Source: Planctomycetota bacterium
GTDB taxonomy: Bacteria; Planctomycetota; PLA2
Assembly: GCA_021776785.1 (NCBI GenBank)
Contig: JAJFFF010000041.1
Location: 62,001-126,000 of the forward strand
Direction of reading: 5' to 3'
DNA length: 64,000 nucleotides
The notes under the pieces were generated by a model. That model searched no databases, was not told where the DNA came from, and saw nothing but the letters and a program-made list of their open reading frames with translations. Position 1 is the stretch's first letter. Every line of letters begins with the position of its first letter. This document shows, in pieces, positions 1 through 10,529 of the stretch. The translations under genes and the position numbers were made by a program.

Positions 1-151
1 TTCGACCCTGCTGACGCTGCTCATCGTGCCGTGCGGCTACATCATCGTGGATGACGCGCGCGGCCGCGTCGGTGCCTGGTGGGCCGGGCGCCGTGCGCGC
101 GGCACGGGCGCGGAGCCGGGTGCGTCCGAACCGGCCAAAACACAGCCGTAG
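1..151 (+). CDS. RND-family efflux permease, C-terminal end (5' truncated by window)
   Basis: The reading frame that starts at base 2 is open to a TAG at 149-151 and ends a protein that begins outside the window. The visible 49 residues start with [18 protein letters not shown], a hydrophobic segment that ends in a charged turn. This resembles the last transmembrane helix of resistance-nodulation-division pumps (AcrB/HAE1 type), where a Thr-Leu-rich helix leads into VVP-x-x-Y. A basic and then Pro/Ala-rich cytoplasmic tail follows. The family exports drugs, metals or lipids across the inner membrane using the proton gradient. The substrate cannot be told from this fragment. The next gene, icd, begins 47 bp downstream on the same strand and appears to have its own promoter. 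Confidence 0.6.
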   Translation, partial: STLLTLLIVPCGYIIVDDARGRVGAWWAGRRARGTGAEPGASEPAKTQP

Positions 152-198
152 TTGGCCAATCCTTGGGCGGCGGGCGGCGCCCTCGTACCATCTGCCGC

Positions 199-1569
<1,371 letters not shown>

Positions 1570-1601
1570 ACGCAGAACGGCTAACGTCCACGATACGTAC
1601 A

Positions 1602-1633
1602 ACGCCGGTCGCCTACGGGCGGCCGGCGTTTTT
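1602..1633 (+). terminator. Rho-independent terminator after icd
   Basis: ACGCCGG and CGCC (1602-1613) pair with GGCG and CCGGCGT (1618-1629) around a TACG loop, followed by five T. The stem is nearly perfect, with one T-G wobble at 1609/1622. Confidence 0.85.
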
Positions 1634-1652
1634 CGTGGGGTAGCATGACTTC

Positions 1653-2426
1653 GTGTTGGAGTACGCCGTCGTCGCGATCTTGGGCCCGCTGTTTTTCGTT
1701 CTCGGGCGCATGGTGGCGCAACGCGGACGTGTGCCGGCGCTCGGTGCGTACACAGTGCTGCTCGTCGCGATGGTGGGCAAGGCCGTGCTTCATCACCGCC
1801 CTGATTGGGAGCACAACCTGTTCCCATGGCCCTGGTACGTCGAGTTCCAGGTCGCGTTGTTTTATCCGCTCGCTCTTTTGTGTTTGGGGTTGGCGACGGG
1901 ATTTCTAGTCGGGCGCAATCGCCGCGCGATTTTTGTGCTTTCGCTTTTCGTGTGGGGTGTCGGTCTCTACACCGAACGTTGGTTGTTTGCAGAACCGGAT
2001 GGCTCCTCGACGGCGCGCGCGACCGCCGATCATCACTGCGCCCAGAGCACCCCCTACTCGTGCGGCCCCGCGGCGACCGTAAGCTTGCTCTCGCTGCTCG
2101 GACGCGACGCCAACGAGGGCGAGATGATGATGTTGTGTCGCACGCCGGTCGGCGGCGGCACGAGTCTGTTCCGCATCGCGGCTGGGTTACGGCGCAAACT
2201 CGGCGGCGCGTACGCGGTCAAGATTGTGCGCGGAGAACCGGCCGCCCTGCGTCGCCTTGGCGTTCCCGCGGTCGTGTCGGTGTGGGGCGTCCACGTAATC
2301 ACCGTCTACTTCGAAGGGGACGACGCGGTGTTACTCGACCCCGCACTCCCGGGACCCAAACGCATGCCGTTTAGCGAATATCAGAAGAAGTTCGCGGGCT
2401 TTGCGGTTGTGGCTCTTCCACACTAG
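1653..2426 (+). CDS. Membrane protein with C39-like cysteine peptidase domain
   Basis: The protein has 257 residues. Roughly residues 1-110 form four hydrophobic segments. The C-terminal half resembles the C39 (bacteriocin-processing) peptidase fold: Cys137 in TPYSCGPAA, His214 in GVHVITV and Asp229 in LLDP are placed as the catalytic Cys-His-Asp of that family. C39 domains normally sit at the N-terminus of an ABC exporter and cut double-glycine leaders. Here the domain is at the C-terminus of a stand-alone membrane protein with no ABC module, so the substrate is unknown. I chose GTG at 1653 because TAGCAT (1641-1646) ends 6 nt before it. The family call is moderately firm; the function is inferred. 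Confidence 0.7.
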   Translation: MLEYAVVAILGPLFFVLGRMVAQRGRVPALGAYTVLLVAMVGKAVLHHRPDWEHNLFPWPWYVEFQVALFYPLALLCLGLATGFLVGRNRRAIFVLSLFVWGVGLYTERWLFAEPDGSSTARATADHHCAQSTPYSCGPAATVSLLSLLGRDANEGEMMMLCRTPVGGGTSLFRIAAGLRRKLGGAYAVKIVRGEPAALRRLGVPAVVSVWGVHVITVYFEGDDAVLLDPALPGPKRMPFSEYQKKFAGFAVVALPH

Positions 2427-2577
2427 GGTCTGGCGTAGGCGCCTTGGAAAGTCCGCAAGCCTTCGTCACGGGGACCATGTTGGCGAGGACGATGCCCGCC
2501 AACATGCCGATCGGAAACGCCGAGCGGATGCCAAACCAATACGAGACGCCGTATCCCAGCGCGCTGAACAAGACCAC
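2371..2577 (-). CDS. Possible small single-span membrane protein
   Basis: A 68-residue frame starts at a GTG and shows one good hydrophobic span (about residues 2-38, including SYWFGIRSAFPIGMLAGIV) followed by a Pro/Ser/Glu-rich tail. The last 19 codons overlap the end of the convergent C39-like gene. I do not recognise a family. The hydrophobic pattern supports a real gene. The weak start, the overlap and the absence of a clear Shine-Dalgarno site argue against one. Confidence 0.35.
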   Translation of the reverse strand: MVLFSALGYGVSYWFGIRSAFPIGMLAGIVLANMVPVTKACGLSKAPTPDPSVEEPQPQSPRTSSDIR

Positions 2578-2701
2578 GACCGCGATCCGTTTGGGGTGAC
2601 TAAGGGCTCAGAGCATGGGTCTATTCTAGACCCTTTGGGAGAAAGGGCTGCATTCGGTCGGCTGCGGCACCGCCGTTCGACGCTGGTGCACGGTCTCTAT
2701 C

Positions 2702-3946
2702 TCACTCGGTCGCGCGGATGGCCTTGAGGATGCGCTTTAGGTTAAGCGCAAGCTCTTGCGGGCGTTGCCAGCCGACCACCATCTTCTCTTTTTCCGTGAG
2801 TTCGGAGAGCTTGCCGTTGCTGTCGCGCGTGCGGTACAAAAATTCGACGTTGCTGCCGTCCACATGCAACGGCATGAGCGCCGGCACACCGCGCCCGCGA
2901 TAACGCTGCCACGTACGCGTCCGATCTTTCTCGATGTCGATCCGAATGAGAGTGAACGCGCGCAACAGGCGGTCCACCTCGGCGTCGCGAAACGTGTAGT
3001 ACTCGTAGCGAAAACACCACGGATTGGACTCGGAGTAGAACAGGACAAGAACCGGTTTGTCGCCGCCCAACGTGTCGCGGATCTTTTGCATCGTCCACGT
3101 CGCGGGCTTATCCGTTCGCGCGCGCTCGCCGAACTCGTGTTTTTCTAAAAACTCGACGCGTTCGTGTTCGAAGTTCGCAAAGTGCGAGGCGCGCACCTCG
3201 CGGAGCCGTCGCGCTAAGACTTTCGATTGCTTCATCGTCGCCGGGCCGTGCACCAGCGTCAATCGCGAGCCGTCTTCCTTGACGTTGCGGATCGACATGG
3301 CGGAGCCGTCGGCGAGGAACGGAATCTGCGGCTCGCCGAGGAGCCCGGCCTCCGCCTTGCGCAGCACGCGTGTGCGCGCGAGGCGTTCCGGAGTCAGCGA
3401 AATCCACCGATCCGCCGCGCCGTTGAATCGACCGTCGCCGTCGCCGTCGATGAGAAAAATCTCACGCACATGGCCCTCCATCGAGGCGCGTCCGCGGCGG
3501 TGTGTCCCCAAACTTGCGATCGCGGAAACGAGTTCGGGTCCCTGGTAGCGCAAACGCACATCAATCTTGAGACCCGCCGCCGGAATGGAAACGAAGTCGA
3601 TAAACAACCCTTTGGTCTGCGGATCCACGCGCGCGCGCCCCCGGCGGCGATCTTTTTCGCCATAAGCCACGCCCAGCGCGAGTGCGCCGGGGGGCTTGTC
3701 GAATGCGATGGCGATCGACTTGCCGCGCGGCGAAAACGAGAAGGTCGCGAACCGCGCCTCCGCCGTCAGCCCCTTGACGTGGCTTAGGACGGCGGGCCGA
3801 GCCGTCTGCATGGACAGTTGAACGCGCGGAAATCGAACCGCCGGACGCGCGGCGCCGCCGCCAACCACTTCCTTGAGTTCCACCTCGACCGACTCCTCCC
3901 CAAAAGCGATGGGAATGAGTAGTAAAAGGACAGCTAGGGTACGCAT
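2702..3946 (-). CDS. Secreted protein with C-terminal thioredoxin-like domain
   Basis: The protein has 414 residues and a signal peptide (MRTLAVLLLLIPIAFG, cut before EES). Residues about 20-270 form a region of unknown fold. From about residue 290 the pattern KPVLVLFYSESNPWCFRYEYYTF, continuing to GVPALMPLHVDG, resembles a thioredoxin fold: a beta strand, a motif loop and the cis-Pro segment GVP. The usual CxxC is reduced to one Cys (WCFR), so it is unlikely to be a normal dithiol oxidoreductase. Its start is 25 bp from the divergent HEAT-VWA gene, and the two share one A/T-rich promoter box at 3957-3965. The role is unknown; it probably acts in the periplasm. Confidence 0.7.
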   Translation of the reverse strand: MRTLAVLLLLIPIAFGEESVEVELKEVVGGGAARPAVRFPRVQLSMQTARPAVLSHVKGLTAEARFATFSFSPRGKSIAIAFDKPPGALALGVAYGEKDRRRGRARVDPQTKGLFIDFVSIPAAGLKIDVRLRYQGPELVSAIASLGTHRRGRASMEGHVREIFLIDGDGDGRFNGAADRWISLTPERLARTRVLRKAEAGLLGEPQIPFLADGSAMSIRNVKEDGSRLTLVHGPATMKQSKVLARRLREVRASHFANFEHERVEFLEKHEFGERARTDKPATWTMQKIRDTLGGDKPVLVLFYSESNPWCFRYEYYTFRDAEVDRLLRAFTLIRIDIEKDRTRTWQRYRGRGVPALMPLHVDGSNVEFLYRTRDSNGKLSELTEKEKMVVGWQRPQELALNLKRILKAIRATE

Positions 3947-3956
3947 GGTGCGCGCC

Positions 3957-3965
3957 CACTATAAT
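3957..3965. promoter_or_regulatory. Overlapping divergent -10 boxes
   Basis: ACTATAAT contains TATAAT on the plus strand (3960-3965), 6 nt before the ATG at 3972, and TATAGT on the minus strand (3962-3957), 10 nt before the ATG at 3946. One palindromic box appears to drive both genes, and the plus transcript would be leaderless. Confidence 0.6.
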
Positions 3966-3971
3966 CCAGAG

Positions 3972-5504
3972 ATGGCCGCCACTCCTATTCGCTTCCCCGG
4001 CATGTTGCGGGCTTGGTTGCACGCGTTGTTCATTGGCCTCATCGCTCTTCTGAGCGGCGCCAAGCAAGCCCACGCGGACGATGTCTTCGTCGAGCGCTAC
4101 GAGAAGTTTTTCCGGACCGAGATCGCCGGCAAGCTCGTCGCAGAGAAGATTTCCGAAAACCGCGTCGTCATGATTCGGTCATTTCAAAAACACGACTGCA
4201 AACCGTCGACCGAGTTCCTCATGGGGCTTTTGTCGCGCGAACCCGCCGCCGATGTGTTGCGGGAAGCGATTCGAATCCTGCGGAAGTACAAGCGCTCGGA
4301 GTCGGTGGAAGCCATTCTCAGCGGTTGGCGGCGCATGAAGAAACCGGTTGAACCGCGCGCGCTTGCACTGGAAGCGTTGGAGGGACGCAAGCAGCCGAAA
4401 GTCGAGGCGCTCCTTGCGAAAGCCATGGCGGATCGTGAGCCCTTCGTTGCACTGGCGGCGTGCCGGGTCGCGGGCGCCGGGTTGCATGTCGGCTTGCGAA
4501 AAAACCTCATAACGGCATTGCGTCACAAGGTGCCGCAAGTCCGCGCCGTCGCCGCGATCGCTCTTTCAGAAATCGGGGGCGACGAGGGGCTGCCGGAAAT
4601 CTTCAAGATGTTTTGCACCGACAAAAGCAAACGCGTCCGTTTCGACGCGTGGCGCGCGCTCAAAAAGATGAGCCTTGAAGAGCGCCCGTGCGACCCCGCG
4701 CAGTGGCGCGAATTTCACACCCAGATGGCGACCGCGGACGCCGCGAAGTGGGGGAAGTTTCCGCGCCTGGCCCCGACGCTGGGAAGACCGGCGAACTTCT
4801 TTGGGATTCCGTTGCTCGGGGATCGCATCATCTTCGTCATTGATGTGTCGGGCTCGATGCTTGAGCCGTGGACGATCGACCACAAAGTCGAGCGCGCCAA
4901 ACCGAAGGCGGAACGCATCCCGAACATGTTCAGCGTGAAGACGCGCTGGGACCTGCTCAAGGCGTACTTAAAAACCACGCTCGGCGAGCTGCCGGCACAC
5001 GTCACGGTCGGCCTCGTCACGTATCAAACTTCGGTGGATCGGTTTCCCGCGAGCGGCAAGATGCTCAAAAACTCGAAACGAGCGGGGACCCAGATCATGA
5101 CATTCCTCGACGAGGCCAAGGTCTCGGGCAGCACGGCCATGTTTGAAGGGTTCGATGCCGCCTGGAACTTCGTCAAGGGTGGCGCGACCAAAAACTTCAC
5201 GAAAGGCGCGGATACGATCGTGTTCTTAACCGACGGCCAGCTGCGCGATGGGGCGCTGAAAAACCGCGAGGAACGGCTGCGCGACGAGTCCTGGCGCGTA
5301 GCACGTACGCGCGGCATCAATGTGCACGTTGTCGGGCTCCACAACCACGCGTTTGACCTCTGTAAGTCGCTCGCGGAGGACGGGGGCGGCCTCTATGTTC
5401 ACTTTCAGCAGGCCGGGGACACCGCCGAGCCGCAAGATTTGGACTTTTGGCCGGCCAAGAAGAAGGCTTTTGAGGCAGCCCGGAAGAAGAAGAAGGGTCG
5501 ATAG
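3972..5504 (+). CDS. Secreted HEAT-repeat / von Willebrand factor A protein
   Basis: The protein has 510 residues. A signal peptide ends around residue 35 (AKQAHA, then DD). Residues about 60-240 hold degenerate HEAT-like helix pairs, for example KVPQVRAVAAIALSEIGGDE. A von Willebrand A domain follows from about residue 283, with the MIDAS motif DVSGS near residue 290, a Thr in the ASVSGSTAM-like loop (KVSGSTAMFEG) and the strand DTIVFLTDGQ. VWA domains bind ligands through a divalent metal, so this is probably a periplasmic or surface scaffold. The C-terminus is Lys/Arg-rich. The start is fixed by TATAAT 6 nt upstream. An in-frame ATG at 4002 would give a shorter signal peptide. It may form a unit with the next two HEAT genes. 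Confidence 0.8.
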   Translation: MAATPIRFPGMLRAWLHALFIGLIALLSGAKQAHADDVFVERYEKFFRTEIAGKLVAEKISENRVVMIRSFQKHDCKPSTEFLMGLLSREPAADVLREAIRILRKYKRSESVEAILSGWRRMKKPVEPRALALEALEGRKQPKVEALLAKAMADREPFVALAACRVAGAGLHVGLRKNLITALRHKVPQVRAVAAIALSEIGGDEGLPEIFKMFCTDKSKRVRFDAWRALKKMSLEERPCDPAQWREFHTQMATADAAKWGKFPRLAPTLGRPANFFGIPLLGDRIIFVIDVSGSMLEPWTIDHKVERAKPKAERIPNMFSVKTRWDLLKAYLKTTLGELPAHVTVGLVTYQTSVDRFPASGKMLKNSKRAGTQIMTFLDEAKVSGSTAMFEGFDAAWNFVKGGATKNFTKGADTIVFLTDGQLRDGALKNREERLRDESWRVARTRGINVHVVGLHNHAFDLCKSLAEDGGGLYVHFQQAGDTAEPQDLDFWPAKKKAFEAARKKKKGR

Positions 5505-5542
5505 GCCTGCGAGACGGGGTAGAATTCAGGCGGAGATCCCGG

Positions 5543-6535
5543 ATGAAGTTTTACGCACAATTCCTAAACGCCAAGATTCTTCTCGCCACGGCCGTCCTCG
5601 CGGTTGGCCTGCACGCCGAAGAGCCGGCGAAAGAGCCTGTGAAGAAAGCGGTCGTCGCTGTCGATGACGCCGTCGCCAAAGAGATGTTGGCGAACTTCAA
5701 GGATCTGATGCGCACCAAGGTGCTCGCGGAAAAACAGGACGCGGTTTTTAACCTCGCCGAAGTGCCGCACGACTTGGTCATCAAGGAGCTCACGAAAGTC
5801 TTGCGCAAGCGAGACCCCGAAGTGCGCACCGTCGCAGCACTCGCGCTGGGTGGACAAAAGCACAACCCGGTGATGGCCGGTGGCATCCTGATGCGCGCCT
5901 ATGACAAGGAGTTCAAAAACGAGCTCGTATTGTCATCGGTGATCGAGGGCTTGCAGGAGCTCGGGTACATGAAGTACTGGCCGAAGATTGAAAAGGCGAT
6001 GAAGGATCCGCGCAGCGCGATCGTCATTCGGCTTCTCAATCTCTTGGGCGCGAATAAGGACCTGCGCGCGTTGCCGAAACTGATTGACATGTATCACGTC
6101 GCGATGCCGAAGCGTGCAACGTGGAAGACCGGCGAGGTGACCGTCGATACGGGTGCGGCCGGCACCGCCGATGCTGATGCGGCGAAGGCGAAGTGGGAAT
6201 CGAAGTACGGTAAGGGTGGTTCGAAAGCCAAGCGCAAAGCTAAGGCCGCGGCCGCCGCGTTCGATGAGCGCAACTTCGCGACGCAGCTGCGCCGCTGCGT
6301 AAAGAAGATGACCGGCGAAGACTTCGAGAACAGCATCGACCTCGAAGATTGGTATCTGGAAAACTACATCGCGGTTTGGAAAAAGATCGCGGAGCTCAAC
6401 GGGAAAAACGTTGAGAAGGCCGCCACCAAAGCGCGCGGCGAGCTCCCGCTTCTCAAAGAGAAGATCGAAAAGAAGCGCAAGGCTCTCGAAGAGCAGCTCA
6501 AAAAAGAGCGCGAAGCCAAAGCGAAGAAGGGCTAA
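5543..6535 (+). CDS. Secreted HEAT-repeat protein with C-terminal coiled coil
   Basis: The protein has 330 residues and an N-terminal signal peptide (MKFYAQFLNAKILLATAVLAVGLHA, cut before EE). HEAT-like helices occupy about residues 45-190, for example DPEVRTVAALALGGQ. An Ala/Lys-rich linker follows at about 205-240. A strongly charged helix at the C-terminus (from LKEKIEKKRKALEEQLKKER) is predicted to be a coiled coil. HEAT domains are protein-protein scaffolds. No enzymatic motif is seen. The ATG has a Shine-Dalgarno site (GGAG at 5532-5535) and a TAGAAT box 17 nt upstream, so this gene has a normal short leader, unlike its neighbours. It lies 38 bp after the HEAT-VWA gene. Confidence 0.75.
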   Translation: MKFYAQFLNAKILLATAVLAVGLHAEEPAKEPVKKAVVAVDDAVAKEMLANFKDLMRTKVLAEKQDAVFNLAEVPHDLVIKELTKVLRKRDPEVRTVAALALGGQKHNPVMAGGILMRAYDKEFKNELVLSSVIEGLQELGYMKYWPKIEKAMKDPRSAIVIRLLNLLGANKDLRALPKLIDMYHVAMPKRATWKTGEVTVDTGAAGTADADAAKAKWESKYGKGGSKAKRKAKAAAAAFDERNFATQLRRCVKKMTGEDFENSIDLEDWYLENYIAVWKKIAELNGKNVEKAATKARGELPLLKEKIEKKRKALEEQLKKEREAKAKKG

Positions 6536-6611
6536 CGTCCTCTTCTCATTCGGTGCATAGCGGCCCACAACACGCAACTTCCGAATGAACCGCTCCGCTA
6601 GAATGGAGCGC

Positions 6612-9600
6612 ATGGGATTGCGGAGCGTCGTCGGCATACTCGCTTGCGTCGCGGCTCTAGGCGTAGGGAGCGCGGCGACGGCCGACGACTCCGCCGAACG
6701 CCACTTCGCCCATCTGAAGTCTCCTTACGACAAGCATCGCAACGACGCGTTGGATGAGTTGGGGCGGCTCGGTCCGGAGTGGATCGAGCGTACGTTGCCG
6801 CTGCTTACGGACGAGAACGCCGTGGTTCGGGCCACAGGACTCGATTTGTTGGGACGCCTGGTGCAGCGTCGGCATGGACGTGCGCCCTTGCCGGTTGCAA
6901 ACGGCGAGCGGTTGGTGGCCGTGCTTTCCAAGATGTTTGGCGATGCGTCGGCGGACGTGCGGAGGACCGCTTATCGCGCAGCAGCGCGGCTCGCCGGGAA
7001 CTCCGAGGCGAATCTCTACGCCGTGCTGAAGGGGACCGACGACCCAGAGCTCGGCCCGTGGATCGGACGCGCGACGGCGCACTACCCCATTGCCATGATC
7101 GAGCCGCTTTTGCCGTACTTGCGCGAAGGGACAGCAGGGCGCCGCTGTTGCGCGCTCCACGTGTGCGTTCAGATTGTCGGGGACCACGTTGCATTGCGCG
7201 ATGCGTCGGACCCGCGGCCTCTTGTGCGTGCGTTGCACAACGACCTGATGCGCATCCTGAACACGGACTCCAGTCCTGCCATGCTCGCGTTGGCGGCGGA
7301 CGTAGTGGCGACCGCCAACGCCGAGTCCGCCATCCCGCGACTGGCGCAGTTGGTGGGCAGCAACGAATCGGTTGTCGTCTCAAGCGCCAGTCGAGCGCTG
7401 ACGAGGTTTGGCATTTGCGCGAAAGAAGCCACGCCCGCGCTCGTCGCCGCTTGGATGCGCCGGAAGTGGAGCAACGATTGGGGCCTCGCCGACGCCGTTG
7501 TTTCCGTTGGCGAACCCGGTGTGCCCGCGCTCCGCAACGGGATGAAAAACGGCTCGGTCGCGGTGCGCCGGTCCACGTTGAGGGCCCTTCATAAACACGC
7601 AGCGAACGTTCACGCGCCCCTTCTCGTCGAGCACTTTCTCGATCCCGACCCGGAGTGCTCGCTTGTGGCGAGTCGCGCGTGCTTTCGCTTGACGCGCTTG
7701 CATCCGAGCTACGGTAAGACGTTTGTCCGTGGGCTCCTTGACGGGCGACCGGAGATTCGCCTGGCGGCCGTCCTTTTGTTGGAGCGCATCGGGCCGCCGT
7801 TCACCAAGGCCTGGGTGGGCGCGCTCCAGAGGGCGAGTACGGATCCGGACTCTAAGGTCGCATTCGCGGCCGGTCGTACGCTTGAGGATCTCGAAATCCT
7901 TCCTCTGTCGAAGCTGCTTCGGACCCCAAAGCGTCAGGGGCTTCCTACCCTGCTTACCGCGCTGCGCCGCCACAGCGATCCCGCGATACGCGTCGCGGCC
8001 GCACGCGTGATGCACCAATTCCCCTTCGATTTGGACGTGGTGATGCCCGCGCTAACCGAAGCCCTGCGGGACGGTCATTGGACAGTACGTCTCGAAGCAG
8101 CCATTGTGCTCTCGCGCATGGGCCCACGCGGCGCGGGCGCTGTTCCTGTACTCGAGAAGTTCGCAATGGGCGCAGATATCTCGTCGTGCATTCGCGCCGT
8201 CGTGGCGCTGCACCGTTGGGGGAACGCCGGGCAACCGGCCATCATGCGCGCGACTCGCCACGAGGTTTTTGAGGTGCGTTGGGTTGCGGTGCAGCGGGTC
8301 TCATCCGAGCCACCGTTGCTACGGGCGCTAATCGACCCCGAGTTTAGAGTCCGGAAGGCGGCGGTCGACGCTCTGTACCACCGAGTGCGCCCAAGTAGGG
8401 CGGCGGTTCTCCCGTTGATCGCGGCGCTCGACTCGGTAGACAAGGACTTGCACACTACGATCCTCAGCATTCTTCAGTCCCTTGGCGAGACGGCCCACGA
8501 AGCGGCACCCGCCGTTCTAAAGATGGCCCGTTCGCACGATGGAGCCCGAGCCTGGGCAGCGATCGAAACATTCGCGCAGATCCACAAGCCGGCACCGGCG
8601 TGGGAAAAGTCGATGAAGTCGCGCGTACACGGCGACGTCGCAGCACGGAGGCGCGCGTGGCGAATTCTCGCCGAAATCGCGTCCACACGTGAAGCGGTTC
8701 CGCCGTGGGTCGTCGCTCTCCTAAAACTCGGCCTCGCGGATGAGGACGTAGAAGTCCGAACTCTAGCTGCGAACGTGCTCGGTTCTGTATCCGCTGAGAC
8801 CGCAGTTGCAATGCACGATGTCGTCGTGCGCGCCCTGCGCGACGTGACGCTGCGCGAACACGTCCTCGAGGGACTCGCGCGATGGGGTCCGGTTTCAAAA
8901 CGCTGGCTTCCCGAGTGCGAAAAAATCTTCGAAACGGCGAAGGGACCGGAGTGGGGCGCGCTTGCGCGGGCGCTCGTCGGTATCGGTGCGCCTGCCGGTC
9001 CTCTGCTTTTTCGCATTGCCTCGCACCCAGACGATGAGCTTCGGCGCGCTGCCCTTAGTTTTTTGGAAGATCGTGTCTCCGAGCAATTCATCGTTCCGGC
9101 CGGGGATCCGACGGCGCTTGCGTTCGCGATGCGCGCCACGCTTCGCTCTTCCAGGAGTCGGGAAGTGCGACTCGTGGCCGCGCGATGCCTGCATATGCTC
9201 TCCGACCCGCCGCGGATCGAAGCGGCCGCCACGATGATCCAGTTGATCGGCGACGACGACATACTGAGCGTGGTCATGCAGCTGTTGGAAGCGGGGCCGC
9301 CCTTTCCGGAGCGAACTTTAGATCTCGTCCGCAAGCTCGCCGTCGACCCCGACGCGAAGTTGTATGGGTTCTGGGAGCGTCTCGATTCTCTGGCGCCCGC
9401 CATTGCGCCGACGCTCTGGGCTCAATTCGCATCTCCGGCCCATGCCGTATCGCCTCGCGTTCGCGAGCAAGCTCGGCGGGGCCTCCACGCGATCGGGCGC
9501 GAGGCGAAAGCGATGCTGACGACGTACACCGAGGCGCTGCGTGACACGCGCACTCGCTCGTTTGCCCTCCAAGCCATCGAATGGCTCGGCACAAGCGGCG

Positions 9601-10463
9601 CGCCGGCGCACGGGGACGTGGCCGCGATTCTCAAGCAGTCGGATGCGCACACGCAGAGATTGTGTTTGGACGCGCTTGCCGCGATGGGACCCGCTGCGGG
9701 TTCAGTGGCGGACGAAGTCGTCTCGTTCATGATGCACGCTCAGCCGCATGTTCGACACGCAGCGGTGATGGCGCTCGTCGGTTTTCGCGATCCGCGCGTC
9801 GTGCCGCATTTGCGCACTCTTGCACGCGACGCCAACCCCTCTGCCCGTCGCTTCGCATTGAGTGAGCTCGCGAAGATGGGGCCGCTCGCTTTGCCTGCGC
9901 TTCACGAGCTTCGCGTTCTCTTGGAAGGGCCGGACTATTTCTCCGAGCATCAAAAACGTCAGCCCAACGTCATCCGCAATGATGCCGTGCTTGTGCTGGG
10001 GGCGATCGGGCCCGACGCGCGATCGGCGCTGCCGGTGCTCAGGTCGTCGCTGCAAGGCGATCACTACGATGTCGGCTTGGTCGCCACCGCGCTCTGGCGG
10101 ATTGAGCGTTCAGTGTTTCCGGGTTTGGTCGCCATGGTGGAGGAGAGCGACATAAGGAAAGACGATGACGACGTGGATGCCGCCGCTGTGATCGCATCGT
10201 TGCGCGGTGAAGATGAGGCCGCCCGGCTTCGAGGGGCGGAGCGATTGGCCCGTTTGGGCGCAACGGCCCTCCCGCAGATTCGTACGCTTCTGCACGACGG
10301 TGAGGACGATGTTCGCCGATTGGCTCTCGGCGCGGCTGGCGCGATGGGCGCGGTCGCCCTGCCGCTCCTCCCGGAACTCGATGCGCTGGTCGCTAGTCCT
10401 ACGACGTCCGCAGGTTTGCGGCGCGTCGCCGAGAGAGCGATCACCTTCATTCGCGGCGGCTAA
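6612..10463 (+). CDS. Giant secreted HEAT-repeat protein
   Basis: This is a 1283-residue protein made almost entirely of HEAT/PBS-lyase-like helical repeats. Repeated blocks such as DPAIRVAAARVMHQF, DVEVRTLAANVLG and DVRRLALGAAGAMG follow the D-x-x-V/I-R-x-x-A-A pattern from about residue 50 to the end. Its signal peptide (MGLRSVVGILACVAALGVG, then SAATADD) places it outside the cytoplasm. No catalytic motif was found. A protein-binding superhelix is the likely role. I chose the ATG at 6612 because TAGAAT (6599-6604) ends 7 nt upstream. In-frame ATGs at 6585 and 6603 would lie upstream of or at that transcription start. The gene is third in a row of HEAT proteins. Confidence 0.8.
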   Translation: MGLRSVVGILACVAALGVGSAATADDSAERHFAHLKSPYDKHRNDALDELGRLGPEWIERTLPLLTDENAVVRATGLDLLGRLVQRRHGRAPLPVANGERLVAVLSKMFGDASADVRRTAYRAAARLAGNSEANLYAVLKGTDDPELGPWIGRATAHYPIAMIEPLLPYLREGTAGRRCCALHVCVQIVGDHVALRDASDPRPLVRALHNDLMRILNTDSSPAMLALAADVVATANAESAIPRLAQLVGSNESVVVSSASRALTRFGICAKEATPALVAAWMRRKWSNDWGLADAVVSVGEPGVPALRNGMKNGSVAVRRSTLRALHKHAANVHAPLLVEHFLDPDPECSLVASRACFRLTRLHPSYGKTFVRGLLDGRPEIRLAAVLLLERIGPPFTKAWVGALQRASTDPDSKVAFAAGRTLEDLEILPLSKLLRTPKRQGLPTLLTALRRHSDPAIRVAAARVMHQFPFDLDVVMPALTEALRDGHWTVRLEAAIVLSRMGPRGAGAVPVLEKFAMGADISSCIRAVVALHRWGNAGQPAIMRATRHEVFEVRWVAVQRVSSEPPLLRALIDPEFRVRKAAVDALYHRVRPSRAAVLPLIAALDSVDKDLHTTILSILQSLGETAHEAAPAVLKMARSHDGARAWAAIETFAQIHKPAPAWEKSMKSRVHGDVAARRRAWRILAEIASTREAVPPWVVALLKLGLADEDVEVRTLAANVLGSVSAETAVAMHDVVVRALRDVTLREHVLEGLARWGPVSKRWLPECEKIFETAKGPEWGALARALVGIGAPAGPLLFRIASHPDDELRRAALSFLEDRVSEQFIVPAGDPTALAFAMRATLRSSRSREVRLVAARCLHMLSDPPRIEAAATMIQLIGDDDILSVVMQLLEAGPPFPERTLDLVRKLAVDPDAKLYGFWERLDSLAPAIAPTLWAQFASPAHAVSPRVREQARRGLHAIGREAKAMLTTYTEALRDTRTRSFALQAIEWLGTSGAPAHGDVAAILKQSDAHTQRLCLDALAAMGPAAGSVADEVVSFMMHAQPHVRHAAVMALVGFRDPRVVPHLRTLARDANPSARRFALSELAKMGPLALPALHELRVLLEGPDYFSEHQKRQPNVIRNDAVLVLGAIGPDARSALPVLRSSLQGDHYDVGLVATALWRIERSVFPGLVAMVEESDIRKDDDDVDAAAVIASLRGEDEAARLRGAERLARLGATALPQIRTLLHDGEDDVRRLALGAAGAMGAVALPLLPELDALVASPTTSAGLRRVAERAITFIRGG

Positions 10464-10529
10464 CTGCCCGGATTGATCCGTCGGCGACTCGATGGTCCAG
10501 CACTCCTTGGTACCGTATGCGCAGACGAC

